A stretch of DNA of 64,000 bases. It comes from Candidatus Sulfotelmatobacter sp. Lineage in GTDB: Bacteria > Acidobacteriota > Terriglobia > Terriglobales > Acidobacteriaceae. Numbering within the stretch: the first letter of the stretch is position 1; each line of letters starts with the position of its first letter. A program made the position numbers and the translations under genes. The DNA is taken from contig JAOAPI010000067.1 in assembly GCA_025462865.1 (NCBI GenBank), forward strand, positions 1 through 64,000, written 5' to 3'. The notes under the pieces are model-generated. The model was not told where the DNA came from and made no database searches. It was given only the letters and a program-made list of their open reading frames with translations. Shown here piece by piece: positions 33,441-43,527 of this stretch.

Positions 33441-35693
33441 TCATTCATCTGCCCCGGTTTTGATGGGTAGGGTGAAACAAAAACTTGCGCCCCGCGGAGA
33501 GTTGTCGGCGGCCCACAAGCGGCCACCATGCGATTCGACAATCGAGCGGCTGATGCGAAGTCCCATGCCGGTGCCGTGCGTCTTGGTGGTAAAGAAGGCG
33601 TTAAATATCTGATCTGCCTGGTGCTGCGGCAGTCCCACGCCGGTATCGCTGACCGACAGCAGCAGTTCGTTGTTTTCGGCTGGCTGCGACTTGACGATTA
33701 GCTCACGCGGCCCATCCACGTCGTGCATCGCATCGACGCCATTCACGATGAGGTTCATCAGCACCTGCTGCAATTGCACGCGATCTCCAGTGACCTGGGG
33801 GAGATTTTCCGCCAGCTCCGTTCGGACCGATATGAAGTGCCTCGATGCCTCGTCCCCGAGGAGGACGAGCATCTCTCGAGCAACTTCGTTTACGTCAACC
33901 AACTCCCGTTGCGGAGTACCCTTCTTGAAGAGCAGCCGGACCCGGTCGATGATTTCCGTGGCCCGCTTTGCGTCTTTTACAATTCTCCACGCAGCCTCGC
34001 GCGCCTCTTTCAGATCGGGTTCGTCGCGCGTGATCCATCGCAAGCAGGTATTGGCGTCTGTGACTGCTGCGGCGATCGGTTGTTTCACTTCGTGCGCCAG
34101 AGAGGCGGTGAACTCTCCCATGGTGGTCAGCCGGCTGGCGTGCGCGAGATCCGTCTGCGCCTGACGCAGAGCTTCTTCGGCGCGTTTGCGTTCGGTGATG
34201 TCCCGCGCCAGTTTCGATGCCCCAACCACGCGGCCCGAGGCGTCTTTCATCGGGGAAATTGTCAGGGAAACGTCCAGTAGGCTGCCATCCTTGCGCCTGC
34301 GAACTGTCTCGAAGTGGTCGACCCGCTCGCCTCGCGTGAGCTGATCAACAATCGTTCTTTCTTCGTAATGACGTTCAGGAGGAATGATCAGTGTGATGTT
34401 CTGGCCAACCGCTTCTTCCGCAGCGTAGCCGAACATCCGTTCTGCGCCCTTATTCCAACTGGTAATGACGCCATTCAGACTCTTGCTCACAATCGCATCG
34501 TGCGACGATTCCACGATCGCAGCCAGCAAACGGGTCGCCTGCTCTGCCCGCTTGCGCTCAGTGATATCCGTCGAGCTACCTACAAATTCCACTAAATCTC
34601 CGGAAGCGTTCAAAACGGGATGGCCGACGGTGTGGATGTATTTGGTTGTGGCGTCGGGAAGAAGGATTCGGAATTCCACTTCGTAATGCGACTTTTCTGC
34701 GATTGCTCTATCGATTACCCCTTGCCACCTGGCTCGATCCTCCGCGTGAGTGCGCCGCAGACGTTCTTCCCAAGCCGGTGGGCCCTTTTCCGGATCGAAG
34801 CCATAAATGCGGTACCATTCCTCGGACAGATGTAGGGCATCTCTTCCCGCTACCCGCCACGCCCAACTCCCTGTGTGCGTTAGCCTTTGAGCTTCCGCCA
34901 GGTAGGCCTCGCTGCGCTGCAGCTTCGCTTCCTGCAGTTGCAAGATCTGGACAGCGAATTGCCTGTCCATCCAGGACGTCAGCAAGGCCAGTCCGAGGAC
35001 TAAAAAAGTAACCGCGGCAATTCCCGCGGTGCCAAGTGTGGAGATGTTCACAGCGTGAGACAGGTTCACCGGCGTGCCCGAGGGCGTGAAACTGGCGGCG
35101 GCCATGCCGGTGTAATGCATGACGGGGATCGCGGCACCCATTACGACGGCTCCAGCCAACTTTTCCCAGCCGATCCCCGTTTTTTCATCTCGGAAGTGAA
35201 AAGTAATCCATATCGCGGCGAAAGAAATCAGAACCGCGAACACGACTGACATGACGACGAGTGAGGAATTAAACTGGCATACTGCCGGTAAACGCATGGC
35301 GGCCATGCCGATGTAATGCATACTCGCAATGCCCGTGCCCATCAGGACACTTCCGGCAATCGCTCGGAAGGCCCCCATTTTCTGTCGGCTCACCACGTAC
35401 AGCGCAATGGCCGATGCGAGAATGGCCGTAAACAGTGACAGCAGAACAGTCGGCCAATGGTAAGCCGTGGGAATCGGCAGGACGAACGCCAGCATTCCGA
35501 TGTAGTGCATGGACCAAATGCCAGTCCCCATCGCGCCCGCCCCGCCTAGCAGCCAAACCGCGCGAGTCCAACCGCTCGCAGCCGTTACGCGACCTGCGAG
35601 ATCCAGAGCAGCGTACGACGCAAAGATGGCGATCAACACCGAAAGCGCCACGAGCGCGTAGTTGTATGAGCCAATCAAGTTCACGGCAGCCAT
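33441..35693 (-). CDS. MHYT-domain PAS sensor histidine kinase
   Basis: The N-terminal integral membrane MHYT domain has three copies of the motif: SMHYIGML, SMHYIGMA and VMHYTGMA, with paired spans around each. MHYT domains are proposed to bind metal (copper) and sense O2, CO or NO. Two PAS domains follow (LTHTGSWAW and VESSHDAIVSKSLNGVITSW), then a FixL-like HisKA (FTASLAHEVKQPIAAAV) and HATPase_c (GTGMGLRISRSIVESHGGR). I choose the ATG at 35693, preceded by GGAG. No response regulator is adjacent. The protein resembles the ethylene-receptor-like kinase of this window in its PAS sequences. Confidence 0.9.
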   Translation of the reverse strand: MAAVNLIGSYNYALVALSVLIAIFASYAALDLAGRVTAASGWTRAVWLLGGAGAMGTGIWSMHYIGMLAFVLPIPTAYHWPTVLLSLFTAILASAIALYVVSRQKMGAFRAIAGSVLMGTGIASMHYIGMAAMRLPAVCQFNSSLVVMSVVFAVLISFAAIWITFHFRDEKTGIGWEKLAGAVVMGAAIPVMHYTGMAAASFTPSGTPVNLSHAVNISTLGTAGIAAVTFLVLGLALLTSWMDRQFAVQILQLQEAKLQRSEAYLAEAQRLTHTGSWAWRVAGRDALHLSEEWYRIYGFDPEKGPPAWEERLRRTHAEDRARWQGVIDRAIAEKSHYEVEFRILLPDATTKYIHTVGHPVLNASGDLVEFVGSSTDITERKRAEQATRLLAAIVESSHDAIVSKSLNGVITSWNKGAERMFGYAAEEAVGQNITLIIPPERHYEERTIVDQLTRGERVDHFETVRRRKDGSLLDVSLTISPMKDASGRVVGASKLARDITERKRAEEALRQAQTDLAHASRLTTMGEFTASLAHEVKQPIAAAVTDANTCLRWITRDEPDLKEAREAAWRIVKDAKRATEIIDRVRLLFKKGTPQRELVDVNEVAREMLVLLGDEASRHFISVRTELAENLPQVTGDRVQLQQVLMNLIVNGVDAMHDVDGPRELIVKSQPAENNELLLSVSDTGVGLPQHQADQIFNAFFTTKTHGTGMGLRISRSIVESHGGRLWAADNSPRGASFCFTLPIKTGADE

Positions 35694-36022
35694 GTGACTC
35701 CATCCGGTTGCCACGCGGAGCGGTCCCTCTCGATATGTTCAGCGAGCAATAGGATACTGCCAATTGGCTCGGCGAGTGTGATTGATGCAAGCTTCGCCAT
35801 ACTTCGCACCTAGGGTAGGAAATTTAGCTCACTGCCGTGAAGATTAGCAATTCCTGGTCGAGATGAATCGACGAAGATTTTAGTGCTTTTCTGGTCGCTA
35901 CTAGATAGTCGGCTACTCGGAAGTTACCGCCCCGCGGGAATATCAGATTGCTTGCCGACCCGTTCTCCCCCGGCGTCCTCGCTGTGCTAACCTTGCCCTG
36001 CCCACCGTCTGCGGTTTCGCGC
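35694..36022. other. Divergent intergenic region
   Basis: About 330 bases between the MHYT kinase (minus) and the DUF72 gene (plus). It should contain both promoters. I saw no clear hairpin, repeat or RNA. A 66-codon minus-strand frame (35824-36024) lacks support. Confidence 0.3.
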
Positions 36023-37000
36023 ATGGAATCTTCGGCCCAACTCCGTGTCCCTCAGCTTCATGCGCGCAATGTGCGTATCGGTACGGCGGGTTGGTCCTAC
36101 AAAGACTGGGACGGCATTTTCTACCCTTCGGGCATGCAGCGGCGCAAGCAGCATCCTCTGGAATATCTGGCACGCTTTTTCGACACCACCGAAATCAACA
36201 CATCGTTTTACGGACCATTGAAGCCCGAACTCGCGAAACTGTGGTGCCGCAAGGTTGAGCCCGTGAATAAGAACTTCGTGTTTACGGCGAAACTCTATCG
36301 CGCCTTTACGCACTCGCCCATGTCGCTCATGGAGCCTACGTCCGCCGCGAGCATCCGCCCCACCGACGAAGATGAGACCCGCACTCGCGAAGGTCTTGAC
36401 GCCATTGCCAATGAAGGACGGCTTGGCGCGCTGCTGATCCAGTTTCCCGTTTCGTTCAAAAATACTTCGCTGAACCGAGAATATCTCGAGCGATTGCTGC
36501 GGCAGTTCATCGAATATCCCCGAGTGGTAGAGGTTCGCCACTCCAGTTGGAACGACGCCGAAACACTCGCTTCCTTCACCCAAAAGAATGTCGGCTTTTG
36601 CAATATCGATCAGCCGGTTCTCGGCCGATCGCTGGCGCCCACCCAACACGTCACGGGAACCATCGGTTACATTCGCCTGCATGGCCGGAACTACGAGCAA
36701 TGGTTCGATTCCGATAATCGCAACGATCGTTACAACTATCTCTACAGCCGTCAGGAGCTCGACGGCTGGAGGGAAAGAATTGAGAGCGTTGCAGAGCGAG
36801 CCCAAACGACTTACGTAATCACCAACAACCACTTTGAGAGCAAGGCGGGAGTAAATGCGCTGGAGCTGAAGGCGATGATCAGCGGCAAGCGGATTCTGGC
36901 CCCTCCAACGCTGATCCAAAAGTATCCGGAACTGCGAAAGATTGCCGATCCCGCAATCGCCGACACCGGAGAAGCTGACTCACTCTTGCAGTTCCCGTAG
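36023..37000 (+). CDS. DUF72 family protein
   Basis: From the ATG at 36023 the product is 325 residues. It shows the DUF72 TIM-barrel signatures: VRIGTAGWSYKDWDGIFYP, FFDTTEINTSFYGPLKPELA, NFVFTAKLYRAFTHS, LGALLIQFPVSFKN, VVEVRHSSWND and GYIRLHGRNYEQWF, and a C-terminal YVITNNHFESKAGVNAL. DUF72 proteins are widespread and uncharacterised, with suspected nucleic-acid-related or phosphatase roles. An upstream GTG-type start at 35948 would add about 25 unlikely residues. Confidence 0.88.
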   Translation: MESSAQLRVPQLHARNVRIGTAGWSYKDWDGIFYPSGMQRRKQHPLEYLARFFDTTEINTSFYGPLKPELAKLWCRKVEPVNKNFVFTAKLYRAFTHSPMSLMEPTSAASIRPTDEDETRTREGLDAIANEGRLGALLIQFPVSFKNTSLNREYLERLLRQFIEYPRVVEVRHSSWNDAETLASFTQKNVGFCNIDQPVLGRSLAPTQHVTGTIGYIRLHGRNYEQWFDSDNRNDRYNYLYSRQELDGWRERIESVAERAQTTYVITNNHFESKAGVNALELKAMISGKRILAPPTLIQKYPELRKIADPAIADTGEADSLLQFP

Positions 37001-37287
37001 CGGTCTTTTGCTAGCTCACATTTATGGCGTAATCCCGAAACCCGGCGTACTTCAGCCGGGTGAGGGATCTCGCGAGGAACTTTTCTGACGCGCTACCTCG
37101 ATGATTTCGCACCCGTCGATCGTCCGCGTTGGATTCTCCGCTATTCCTTCCGAAGCTACGCCCAATTTCTGACTGTGGGAGAATAACGTGAAACAGAATG
37201 TCTTATTCCAGCCCACGTCGGAAAACTGGATTCTGAAAATGCCGATTCCGATCACTATCGTCGCCCGAAGGCTTTCGCCGGGAATCA

Positions 37288-38403
37288 ATGCCTGATACTT
37301 CCCGAAAGCTTGTTGAGGACAGAGTCTCGATTTCGCGGGACGTCCCATCTCGCGCCGAACTCGACCCGATTGCCGAGAATGATATCGCTGAGGTTGCGCG
37401 CTTCGTCGCGGTTCAATCCGGAAAAACCCGCGAAACAACTGAGTCTAACCTCCGCTGGTTCTTGCTTGAAAATCCCGCCTGCCATCCGAAACACCCTCTG
37501 GGCTTTGCGCTGCGCTCTGCAGGGCTGCTCGTAGGATGCATCTTGTGCAGCCCGCAAGCCTTTCTCTCCGAGAGCAAGAAAGTTGTTTTGATGGGCTCAA
37601 GCTCGTTCTACGTGGACGATCTTCATCGCGGTCACGGCGGCCGCATCTTCCTGCAGTATTGCCGGCTGGGAATGCAGTGGCCTTTGTTCGGGACATCCGC
37701 AAACGCGCAGGCTGCCGCATTATGGAAGGCGGCGGGAGCGAAACCCATTCCTGGCTCGGACGGCGAACTGTTCGGTGTTCTGCGTTGGCCTCCGGTCGCC
37801 GAGGAATTCGCACATCGAAAAAATCCGAATCGCCTGCTCTCCCATTTGGCAGGCAGTTCAATCTCCGGTCTCATCGGGCTGGTACGGCCATTAAAGCTCG
37901 AGTGCAATGATCCCGATTCCCTACAGCTGCTCACATCTGCGGAGCAGGCGAACGACCTATCAATTCACGATTCGTCCGCGCGGCTGACCGCGATGCGTGA
38001 TTTACCGTACATCCGTTGGCGCTATTTTTCCGGCAGGGACGCTACCGTCGCAGTGTTTGCTTTTCGCAGCCGCCGCCCCGACCGTGAGATTCTTGTAACC
38101 GTGAATCAGCGAACCCGGGGATATCGCGGTCAAATCAACACACTCAACGTCCTCGATGTTTATCCTGAAGTTTCGCCAGACGACTGGCTACAACCTGTCG
38201 GGGCGCTGATCGCTCGCTACCGAAACATCGTTGACGCCATAGTTCTGCGGAACCAGGATGCCGAGAGGCAGAAGCTATTTCGCGCGCGAGGATTTCAGCA
38301 GCGCACCTTTGATGCGCCCAACGGTTGGTATCTCGATAAGGCTAAACTCTTGCCAACTCACGACTGGTATCCCGTGCCCGCCGATGGTGACGGTCTTATT
38401 TAA
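37288..38403 (+). CDS. GNAT-like acyltransferase of an exopolysaccharide locus
   Basis: The 371-residue protein appears to hold two GNAT-type units. The first has FVAVQSGKTRETTESNLRWF and VLMGSSSFYVDDLHRGHGGR, the latter a plausible acyl-CoA pyrophosphate-binding turn. The second covers residues 220-350 (LPYIRWRYFSGRD, ILVTVNQRTRGYRGQINTLN). Such proteins accompany polysaccharide deacetylases and glycosyltransferases in exopolysaccharide and PEP-CTERM loci and probably acylate or aminoacylate sugars. It opens a plus-strand series with the deacetylase 18 bases downstream. Confidence 0.65.
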   Translation: MPDTSRKLVEDRVSISRDVPSRAELDPIAENDIAEVARFVAVQSGKTRETTESNLRWFLLENPACHPKHPLGFALRSAGLLVGCILCSPQAFLSESKKVVLMGSSSFYVDDLHRGHGGRIFLQYCRLGMQWPLFGTSANAQAAALWKAAGAKPIPGSDGELFGVLRWPPVAEEFAHRKNPNRLLSHLAGSSISGLIGLVRPLKLECNDPDSLQLLTSAEQANDLSIHDSSARLTAMRDLPYIRWRYFSGRDATVAVFAFRSRRPDREILVTVNQRTRGYRGQINTLNVLDVYPEVSPDDWLQPVGALIARYRNIVDAIVLRNQDAERQKLFRARGFQQRTFDAPNGWYLDKAKLLPTHDWYPVPADGDGLI

Positions 38404-38421
38404 CGATACATACAGATTGCA

Positions 38422-39321
38422 ATGACTCTCCGTAGCCAAGCTCGAGCCCTGCTCATTCAAGCCGCTACCCTGGCTCGCCTGGACGATGTCGCCCTGCACT
38501 TTCAAAATCGCAGAAAGCCGTCCCTGGGCCTGGTTGTCGCCGTGCACGAGACGCCGGCTTCGCTGGCGAATCAATTTCAGGAGCAACTGGAATGGGTCTC
38601 CAGGCACTTTACGATTGCAAGCCTCGAAGTCTTCGCCCGACTTTGGGAACATCTGCCCAAATCAGATGCCAAGCCCCCCATCCTTTTTACTTTCGACGAT
38701 GGCAGGGAGAGCAATTACACTGTCGCCGCGCCTCTGCTTGAATCTTTTGGCGGGCGCGGAGTGTTTTTTGTCGTCCCTGCCTTTGCCGAGTGCGCGCCAG
38801 CCGATGCACTCGCTTTCTATCGCTCGCGAATTAACCCAAACTCGCAACCCGGCGACGAAAAATGGGAAGACTGGAAGCCAATGAGCCCCGGCCAGATTGC
38901 AGAGCTAGCTGCCCGCGGTCATGCGATCGGTAACCATACTCTTACGCATGAACGGCTGGTGGGACGTTCTCCCGAAAACTTGGAGCGGGAAATTGGCGAC
39001 AGCGCCAGCAAACTCAGTGGCTGGACAGAAAAGCCCGTCGACGCCTTTGCCTGGACATTTGGCTGGGATGCAATTGATTCGAAGGCGTGGACAGTAGCGC
39101 AGCGTCATCATCGTTTCTGTTTTGCGCCGTGCCCAGGCGCGATTGATGCCCGCTACGATAGCCCGGCGCTCCTGTGGCGACGGGAGATCGAACTGAGATA
39201 TTCCGCCGCGGAGTACCGCCTTCTCTATTCGGGGCTCGCCGATTCCTGGTGGAGTGCGCACCGAACGCATTTGCGCAGGAAGTTGCGTGTCTCACCGCTT
39301 CACAAAATTGAGGTCCTCTGA
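38422..39321 (+). CDS. NodB-type polysaccharide deacetylase
   Basis: The 299-residue protein has the carbohydrate esterase 4 motifs: the catalytic Asp pair in PPILFTFDDGRESNYTVAA and the metal-binding H-x3-H in GHAIGNHTLTHERL. Strands such as GGRGVFFVVPAF and DAFAWTFGWDAIDSKAW complete the barrel. It should remove N-acetyl groups from an exported polysaccharide or its precursor. There is no signal peptide, as in PEP-CTERM-type EPS deacetylases. It sits 18 bases after the GNAT gene and 58 bases before a GT4 gene. Confidence 0.88.
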   Translation: MTLRSQARALLIQAATLARLDDVALHFQNRRKPSLGLVVAVHETPASLANQFQEQLEWVSRHFTIASLEVFARLWEHLPKSDAKPPILFTFDDGRESNYTVAAPLLESFGGRGVFFVVPAFAECAPADALAFYRSRINPNSQPGDEKWEDWKPMSPGQIAELAARGHAIGNHTLTHERLVGRSPENLEREIGDSASKLSGWTEKPVDAFAWTFGWDAIDSKAWTVAQRHHRFCFAPCPGAIDARYDSPALLWRREIELRYSAAEYRLLYSGLADSWWSAHRTHLRRKLRVSPLHKIEVL

Positions 39322-39379
39322 GGTTGGGATCTGAAGTAGCCGTCAGTAGAACTAATCCCACGATAAAGTCCCTCGACGA

Positions 39380-40546
39380 ATGATTCATCTTTTCATAAAC
39401 GCGATTGCGGCCAGCGCCGGAGGCGGGCTCACCTACATCCGCAATGTAGTGCCGCGTCTGGCGGTTCGGGACGACGTTCGCACAACCGTGCTAGTTGCCG
39501 GAGCCTTGGGCGACGAGATCCCAGCATCACGTAGCATGACTGTTCTGCGTGAAAGTAGTAATCGGAGTTCCGCAAATCGCCTCTGGTACGAGCAGCGCTC
39601 GCTGCCCCGCATCATACTTTCATCCGGCGCAAACGTGCTCCTATCCACGGGAAACTTCGCGCTTTACCGGTCGCCAGTGCCGCAAATACTTCTCAGCAGA
39701 AACGCGCTCTACCTCTCGGCAGATTTTCTGCGCGATCTGCGCCAGCGCGGTGAGTATCGATTGTGGCTCGACACCGAAGTGAAAGCCGCTTTTGCCCGCT
39801 GGTCAGTTCTCGCCGCGGACTGCACCGTCGCCCCCAGCGCGACCTTTGCCGCCGAACTGCAACACTGGACTGGAAAGCGCGTCGTTTGTATCCATCATGG
39901 CTTTGATCGCGAACTTTTCTTTCGCGATCAGTCACCCTTGCCGGCAGGCGCGCAGGCAAAGCTGGCTTCGGCGGAAGGTTCTCTTCGGCTGCTTTTCGTC
40001 AGCCATTACAACTACTACCGCAATTTTGAAACATTGATTCGAGCAATCGCAATCTTGAAGAAGAAGGCGCACCCCCGAACTGTCCGCTTGATGCTGACAT
40101 GCAAACTTAACTCGAAAGACAATCCCGGCGACTACCGAGCCGACTCCGCGGCCCAACTGGTTCGGCAACTCCAGCTTCAAGAGGAGATCGTCGAACTCGA
40201 TTCAATTCCGTATTCATTGTTGCATCATCTCTATCGTGCCTGCGATCTCTATGTGACTCCCGCCTACGCCGAGACGTTCGCCCACCCGCTGGTAGAGGCG
40301 ATGGCGAGCGGCCTTCCGGTGATTGCCTCGGATTTACCTGTGCACAAGGAAATATGCGGAGAGTCTGCGCTGTACTTCCCTCGTTTCTCTCCCGAGAGTT
40401 TGGCTGAGCAAGTGATTCAAGCGTCCCGATCTTCCGATCGAACCGCGGCCATGCGCGAAATGGGAGCCTCGCGCTCTCGCGACTTCAGTTGGGACAAGCA
40501 TGTCGACCAACTGCTGCAATTGGCTTGCGACCTCATAAATCGCTGA
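39380..40546 (+). CDS. GT4 family glycosyltransferase
   Basis: The 388-residue GT-B enzyme starts MIHLFINAIAASAGGGLTYI, the glycine-rich acceptor loop. It has LLFVSHYNYYRNFETLIRAI, YRACDLYVTPAYAETFAHPL with the E-x7-E-type donor-binding motif, and VEAMASGLPVIASDLPVHKE. It likely adds a sugar to a lipid-linked intermediate in the cytoplasm. Neighbours place it in the exopolysaccharide locus. Confidence 0.9.
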   Translation: MIHLFINAIAASAGGGLTYIRNVVPRLAVRDDVRTTVLVAGALGDEIPASRSMTVLRESSNRSSANRLWYEQRSLPRIILSSGANVLLSTGNFALYRSPVPQILLSRNALYLSADFLRDLRQRGEYRLWLDTEVKAAFARWSVLAADCTVAPSATFAAELQHWTGKRVVCIHHGFDRELFFRDQSPLPAGAQAKLASAEGSLRLLFVSHYNYYRNFETLIRAIAILKKKAHPRTVRLMLTCKLNSKDNPGDYRADSAAQLVRQLQLQEEIVELDSIPYSLLHHLYRACDLYVTPAYAETFAHPLVEAMASGLPVIASDLPVHKEICGESALYFPRFSPESLAEQVIQASRSSDRTAAMREMGASRSRDFSWDKHVDQLLQLACDLINR

Positions 40547-40607
40547 CCGCGAAAAGGCGAAGGCATCGCGTATGATTTGCAAAGCCCAAGGGAGCAGCGT
40601 TCTTCGG

Positions 40608-41492
40608 ATGTGTGGAATCTTTGGAATTATCGGTCACAACGCTCGTGTGCCCGCCGACGTGCTGGAGCGGGCCACGAAATCCCTCGCCCACCGCGGGCCG
40701 GATGACAGCGGAACGCTGATTCTTCGCGACGCCGGCAATGAAAATACTGAAATAGGTTTAGGAAATCGCCGGCTCGCAATCCTCGATCTGTCTCCGCTCG
40801 GGCACCAGCCCATGAACGATCCCGCAACCGGGAACTGGATCGTCTACAACGGCGAGGTCTACAACTTTCCAGAGGTTCGCGCAAAGTTGGAGCGGGAGAA
40901 AATCCACTTCAGCGGTCATTCCGACACCGAAGTGATTCTCAAGGCCTACGGGCGCTGGGGCGAAAAGTGTCTCGAAGAATTTCGCGGGATGTTCGCGTTC
41001 GCGATCTGGGACGCTCAACGGCATCGCCTCTTTGTGGCCCGCGATCCCATGGGAATCAAGCCGCTCTATTATTTCTCATCCGAAAAGTATTTTATTTTTT
41101 CGTCCGAAGTGCGCACTCTGCTGGGCACCGGTCTCGTGCCTCGCGCCATAGATCCCGCGGGACTTGTGAACTATCTTAATTTTGGATCCGTCTGCGATCC
41201 CAACACGTTGATTGAAGGCGTCAGTTCGCCTCCACCCGGGTGTTATCTGACTTGGCAGCAGGGCCAGGTGAAGCTAGAGCACTACTGGGATTTGGTCGAT
41301 CCCGATGCAAGCCGCAATGAGGCCGCCACGCCGGCAAATCGTGCTGAATGCGAACGCCACATCGCGGAAATGCTCGATGAAGTTGTGCGGATGCAACTGC
41401 TAAGCGACGTGCCGGTGGGAGTCTTTCTCTCCGGCGGCATCGACTCCAGCAGCCGGCAACCACAGGTCAGTTTTTATCCCGGCCAGATGTAG
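40608..41492 (+). pseudogene. asnB: Truncated asparagine synthetase B (glutamine-hydrolysing)
   Basis: The frame starts MCGIFGIIG, giving the catalytic N-terminal Cys. It covers the glutaminase domain (LAHRGPDDSGTL, NGEVYNFPEVR, SGHSDTEVILKAYG, GMFAFAIWD) and then enters the synthetase domain up to FLSGGIDSS, the PPi-loop. There the homology stops and the frame continues RQPQVSFYPGQM to a TAG. About 330-350 residues of the synthetase domain are missing. The sequence after the junction is the middle of a glycosyltransferase gene, so a deletion (or assembly error) fused the two. An internal ATG at 40572 upstream would add 12 non-conserved residues. Confidence 0.85.
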
Positions 41493-42430
41493 TAATTGCA
41501 TCGTCCCCGCAGTTGCTCGTGGGCCTTTCCGGCTGGTGGCTGGCCCGCTGGAAGCGTGTACCGTTCGTCTTCGAGGTACGCGATCTGTGGCCGGAGTCAT
41601 TGGCGGCAGTGGGCATGGGCAATAGCAATTCGCTGCTCCACCGCTCTCTGGCGAAGATCGCAGGCTTCCTGTATCGCCGTTCTGACCGCGTGGTCGTAGT
41701 CACTCAGGCTTTTGAAGAACACTTGGTGAAACACTGGCGGGTGCCTCGATCAACGATTTCAGTCGTCGAGAACGGTGTGGAAACTGAACTCTTTGCTCCA
41801 AGCTCAGGAACCGACGAGAGAAGGGAATTGAGAGCCGAGGGCAAGTTTGTTGTGTCTTACATCGGCACGATGGGAATGGCGCATGGACTGGAAACAATCA
41901 TTGCCGCCGCCGCGCGTTTGCGCGATTCCAATCCTAAGATCATTTTTCTTATGCTCGGAGAGGGCGCCGAGAAACAGCGAATGATTGCGCTGGCGCGCGA
42001 CAGCGGTCTCAGCAATATGCGATTTCTCGATCAGCAGCCTCGCGAGAAAATCCCTTCCTACATCGGTGCTTCGGATGTTTGCCTCGTGCTGCTCAAGAAA
42101 ACTGAGCTTTTCAAGACAGTCATTCCCACCAAGATGCTGGAATTCATGTCGTGCGGTCGGCCGGTGATCCTCGGCGTAGATGGGCAGGCTCGCCAAATTC
42201 TGGAGGAGGCCCGTGGCGGCCTCGTGATCGAACCCGAAAATTCTGAAGCTTTGACGAATGCCATTCTTTTTCTGGCTGAGAACCGTGAAACTGCCCGACA
42301 GATGGGGCTTAGCGGTAGGGAACACATCGTGCGAAAATTTTCCCGCCGCCACACCGCGGAAAAATACATTCAGATACTGGAGCAGATACTGAACCTACCC
42401 GAACGGCGCAGCACGGAGATTGCTGCGTAG
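41471..42430 (+). pseudogene. GT4 glycosyltransferase lacking its N terminus (WbuB-like)
   Basis: The frame is open from the asnB junction. In-frame sequence FLSRPDVVIASSPQLLVGLS followed by GWWLARWKRVPFVFEVRDLW matches the middle of the N-terminal domain of WbuB-type GT4 enzymes. About 100 residues with the usual initiator ATG are missing. The C-terminal domain is intact: VSYIGTMGMAHGLETIIAA, KIIFLMLGEGAEK, VIPTKMLEFMSCGRPVILG and QILEEARGGLVIEP. The first ATG or TTG after the junction is a TTG at 41513. Without its N terminus the protein is unlikely to be active. Confidence 0.8.
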
Positions 42431-42453
42431 CCCTCTGCGAAAAAAACTATCCC

Positions 42454-43527
42454 TTACGGATGCGCGGCAATGACTAGCAGCCCAGTTGCCGCGCCCATCG
42501 CGGCCTCCAGCCCTCTTCCTGTCGCAACCCGGACTCCACTGAGCGGCACGAAAAGGATGTCATCGGCCTGCAGGGTTACGTCGGGAGCCTTTGCTTCCAG
42601 CATCTTCTTCAGCGGCACTCGCGTTTCAGTCATTCCGGTCGGTCCCTTCCGGATGATGCGGGTTCCGCTCATCTTCGCGGTATGATTTGTCCCGCCTGCT
42701 AGCGCCAGCGCCTGCAGCACAGTCAAACTCCCGTTATCCACCAGCAAACCCGTGGGACGTCCAACATCTCCGACCACATAAATGATCGGAGCTCGCGGCA
42801 CCGTAATCGTGTCTCCCGGCTGGATCTGAATATTATCCTGCATATCGTCAGCTAGATTCCGCGGCAGGTTCACGGTGATTGGGGCAGACGGATTATGTTG
42901 CCGCACGATGCTTACTTTGCGTCCCGCAGAAACCGTAAACCCTCCCGCGGCGGAGATCAGATCGTACAACCTGCGTTCCCCAAGAGCCGGGTAGATGCCG
43001 GGTCTGGCTACGTCGCCTAGGACGGTCACTCCCTGCGATGCGGATTCGTCGAGAAAGATTGTTACGTGAGGATTGCGGACGAAGCCTCCGTTTTCGAGGC
43101 GCTTCTCAAGCAAGGCTTGAGCTTCCTCCACCGTCAGGTCGCCAACGTGGACGTAGTCGATCAGCGGCAGATAAATGTCACCTGAATTACCGACTCTCGC
43201 TTTGGTCGAGAGTTCGGGCACATTGTAGACACCCACTTCAAGTAAATCTCCGGCGCCCAGTCTAAGCCGCGATGAATCCTCCGTGGCCAGCGTAACCGAA
43301 CCTGTTGAAGCGTCGCCATTCGGAGACTTCGCAGTTTGAGTGTCTTTGGGGACCGTTCCTACCGCAGCTTCAGAGAGCGGTTGCGCCGCGGGAAGCGCCG
43401 GCACCATAGTTTCGGCGGGCGCTGATGGGGGCGGCGATTGCTGCGCCCCAGCCATAACTTCGGAACAGAGCAAACCAAAAGAAAGCACGAGCAGGCTGAG
43501 GACACAGGGGAATCTGCCAAACTGCAT
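42454..43527 (-). CDS. Wza-like outer-membrane polysaccharide export protein
   Basis: The 357-residue secreted protein has a signal peptide (VLSLLVLSFGLLCSEVMAGA), a Poly_export domain (LLEVGVYNVPELSTKARVG, YVHVGDLTVEEAQALLEKRL) and two SLBB domains. The SLBB units are VLGDVARPGIYPALGERRLY and IYVVGDVGRPTGLLVDNGSL. A single C-terminal helix (AAMGAATGLLVIAAHP) may insert in the outer membrane. It should carry exopolysaccharide across the outer membrane. It is transcribed opposite to the rest of the EPS genes and diverges from the WecA-like gene. Confidence 0.9.
   Translation of the reverse strand: MQFGRFPCVLSLLVLSFGLLCSEVMAGAQQSPPPSAPAETMVPALPAAQPLSEAAVGTVPKDTQTAKSPNGDASTGSVTLATEDSSRLRLGAGDLLEVGVYNVPELSTKARVGNSGDIYLPLIDYVHVGDLTVEEAQALLEKRLENGGFVRNPHVTIFLDESASQGVTVLGDVARPGIYPALGERRLYDLISAAGGFTVSAGRKVSIVRQHNPSAPITVNLPRNLADDMQDNIQIQPGDTITVPRAPIIYVVGDVGRPTGLLVDNGSLTVLQALALAGGTNHTAKMSGTRIIRKGPTGMTETRVPLKKMLEAKAPDVTLQADDILFVPLSGVRVATGRGLEAAMGAATGLLVIAAHP

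Noticed and set aside
35824-36024. 66-codon minus-strand frame between the MHYT kinase and the DUF72 gene
   Set aside because: No ribosome site, no homology known to me, and it overlaps the probable promoter of two divergent genes.
37188-37295. GTG-initiated 35-codon frame with a GGGAG before it, ending over the GNAT start
   Set aside because: The peptide has no recognisable family, and the region reads as a normal intergenic leader with a GCCGGG hairpin, so chance is more likely.
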